Positions 62,394 to 64,000 of a stretch of DNA of 64,000 nucleotides are shown piece by piece (position 1 is the first letter of the stretch; each line of letters starts with the position of its first letter). The notes beneath the pieces are model-generated. The model did not search any database and was not told the DNA's origin. It saw nothing but the letters and a program-made list of their open reading frames with translations. Position numbers and translations under genes: made by a program. The stretch lies in NCBI GenBank assembly GCA_030063045.1, contig JAQSEB010000159.1, positions 930,001 to 994,000 of the forward strand, read 5' to 3'. The DNA comes from Pratylenchus scribneri. Lineage: Eukaryota; Nematoda; Chromadorea; Rhabditida; Pratylenchidae.

Positions 62394-63674
62394 ATGCTTT
62401 CCAATTTTATTTATTTATTATTATTTTGCTTCTTTTTGCCGATGAATTGCACCTTTGAAAGGACAGAACATTGTCAAGGGAATTTAAATATTATGTAATA
62501 ATTTATATTTAAATTACAAAATTAAAAATAATGGAAATTTTTAAAATTAGAAATAAATTATTGAAAATGCCTAAAAGTTTATAATAATAATTTAATAATG
62601 GTTTATCATTCATCCTAGACCAAAAACAAATAAACAATTGATAAAACTAATTAATTGAAATGAATTTTATTTAGTGTTAAAAATGCTAAAATAATTTTTG
62701 AATTAAGAATGAAAATTGGTTTCAACGGTTTAATAATCTTCTATAACAAATTAAAAGAATTTGCTTGATTAAAAAAATTAAATTTACATAATTTTTTATT
62801 TCTCACTAAAATATTATTTTTTTTAAATTAAAAAAAAATTTCACAAGATATTTAATTTTTTATTATTTTTCAGTGACTTTTTGAAATCATTCAAACCAAA
62901 TGAAATGAATGCCGTTAAAGGACATTTATTTAAGCCGGCAATTCGCTTCAAATTTGATAGCAATTGCAACAATTTAGTTCTCTTAAATTATACGAAGGAA
63001 TTTAGTGAAATTGTAGAAGAATTCAGCAAAATTCTCGGTGATGGTGCATTTTTTGTGGATTCATGCCGGGTAAAATTTAAATTTTTATTATGACGGATGA
63101 AAACAATTGAATAAAACTAATTGTCATTTTTTGGTTTATTTATTTGGATATTTTTTTTATTATTTTTAATAATGTTTTGGCCTTCTTAGGATAGATAATA
63201 GTAGGAAATTTTAGATAAGAATTAATTTCATCAATTTTATTTTATTTTTTTTTGCTCTTCATAGGGAGTTAATTGTTCATCATAATTTGATCCAAAAAAT
63301 GAATATTAAATTTATAAATATTAAAATTAAATTAATAAATAAAAACCCAGAAAGTGAGAAAAATCTATTAAAATGCAATTATAAAATTAATTAATAATTA
63401 GAATAACAACATTCAATCATCATCACCAACTCCTACTGCAGTAAATGGCATAGTTTGGGAAGTAGAATTCGCTCCGGGGCATGGATTCTTCTTGGAAGGA
63501 AAAATGCACGACAATTGGAAAGAATTCTATCTGTTAATGCATAATGAGGGCAAAATACCACTAGGGATAAGTTTTTTGAACCAAGATGCATTGGTCAATT
63601 TCACAGTGAAAAGAGATGATGATAACGATAAAATAATGACATTGTTTAACACCTATATATATACAGCAGGAGGG
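62394..63674 (+). CDS. Secreted galectin-like protein (paralogue 2), 3' end outside window
   Basis: TTTCTAG directly precedes AAAATG. Exons 62394-62494, 62874-63069 and 63402-63674 join in phase, with the same phases (2, 0, 0) as exons 1-3 of the gene at 54754. The signal peptide is MLSNFIYLLLFCFFLPMNC. Domain 1 reads FKPAIRFKFDSNCNNLVLLN and ILGDGAFFVDSC, clearly homologous to paralogue 1. Exon 3 reads TAVNGIVWEVEFAPGHGFFL, LLMHNEGKIPLGISFL, ALVNFTVKRDDD, the first strands of the galectin-like region. Exon 3 ends at a GTCTGT donor (63675). No further exon is seen before 64000; the corresponding intron in paralogue 1 is about 600 bp, so the rest lies beyond the window. Confidence 0.65.
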
Positions 63675-64000
63675 GTCTGTTTTGATTTGTTTTTCATATT
63701 TGATAAGAGAAAATAAAAAATCGTAAAAAATGCTGCATTATTTGTTCATATTATTATATCACTGCAAATAAATAGTCAAAATATTTATTAAGTATGCCAT
63801 TTCTATAAGATGGATTTAATTAAAATAATCTTAACTGATTTAATTGAATAAGACAAATTTAATTCAAAAATATTAAAATGGCATTATTATAAATATTTTT
63901 CCATTTATTGAGTCTATAAAATATTTGTTTTTATTTAGATAAAGGTTTTTCTAAGAAATTATTTTTCAATATATGTATATAATTATAAATTCCTTAATTC

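Noticed and set aside
30862..64000. tRNA or rRNA genes
   Set aside because: No cloverleaf with internal A and B boxes or rRNA-like conserved blocks was recognised by eye; a covariance-model scan would be needed to exclude them.

Overview
The window looks like nuclear DNA of a nematode, most probably a plant-parasitic tylenchid of the Meloidogyne type. The reasons are strong A+T richness, short multi-exon genes with TTTCAG/TTTTAG acceptors directly before start codons (the layout of trans-spliced genes), some GC-AG introns, and the gene families present: a Str-type serpentine chemoreceptor, a SPRY protein, a MATH-BTB-like gene, secreted proteins and a trypsin-family relic. The species is an inference. 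Exon models were built by eye from splice signals, reading-frame phase and protein motifs.

Layout. 1-30861 is one uninterrupted, head-to-tail satellite array of about 200 monomers of 154 bp, with subfamilies and higher-order (12-mer, 14-mer and ~26-28-mer) duplications. 30862-33692 is gene-poor and holds a short minisatellite and two copies of a GC-rich hairpin repeat. 33693-34485 is a small C2H2 zinc-finger gene. 34486-38300 is a nest of inverted-repeat (foldback/MITE-like) elements, one enclosing telomere-like C-rich repeats. 38688-40180 is a SPRY-domain gene (+). 40670-42706 is a complete five-exon chemoreceptor (-). 43636-44065 is a TIR element next to a MATH-BTB-like gene whose 5' half does not splice in phase (44126-45686). 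46719-48659 encodes a secreted Gly/Cys-rich repeat protein (+), facing a coiled-coil protein gene (49164-51166, -) tail to tail. An intron in each carries the same minisatellite in transcript-sense orientation.

52247-54297 (-) is a trypsin-family pseudogene or pseudoprotease: it has lost the catalytic Asp and Ser and has an in-frame stop. 54754-57595 and 62394-63674 (the latter running off the window) are paralogous secreted proteins with a divergent galectin-like fold signature, matching intron phases and shared promoter blocks. Between them lie a short unknown gene (57995-58876), a frameshifted WD40 fragment (59634-60048), a GC-rich tandem patch, a small secreted-protein gene (60595-60849) and a very clean hAT-type MITE (61044-61383).

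I see no rRNA, tRNA or CRISPR. No prokaryote-style operon logic applies. The genes are a mixed neighbourhood of sensory, secreted and protein-interaction families next to a large satellite block. The most unusual content is the structured satellite, the pair of sense-oriented intronic minisatellites, the duplicated secreted-gene promoters and the dense foldback elements sharing a CpG-rich internal motif.
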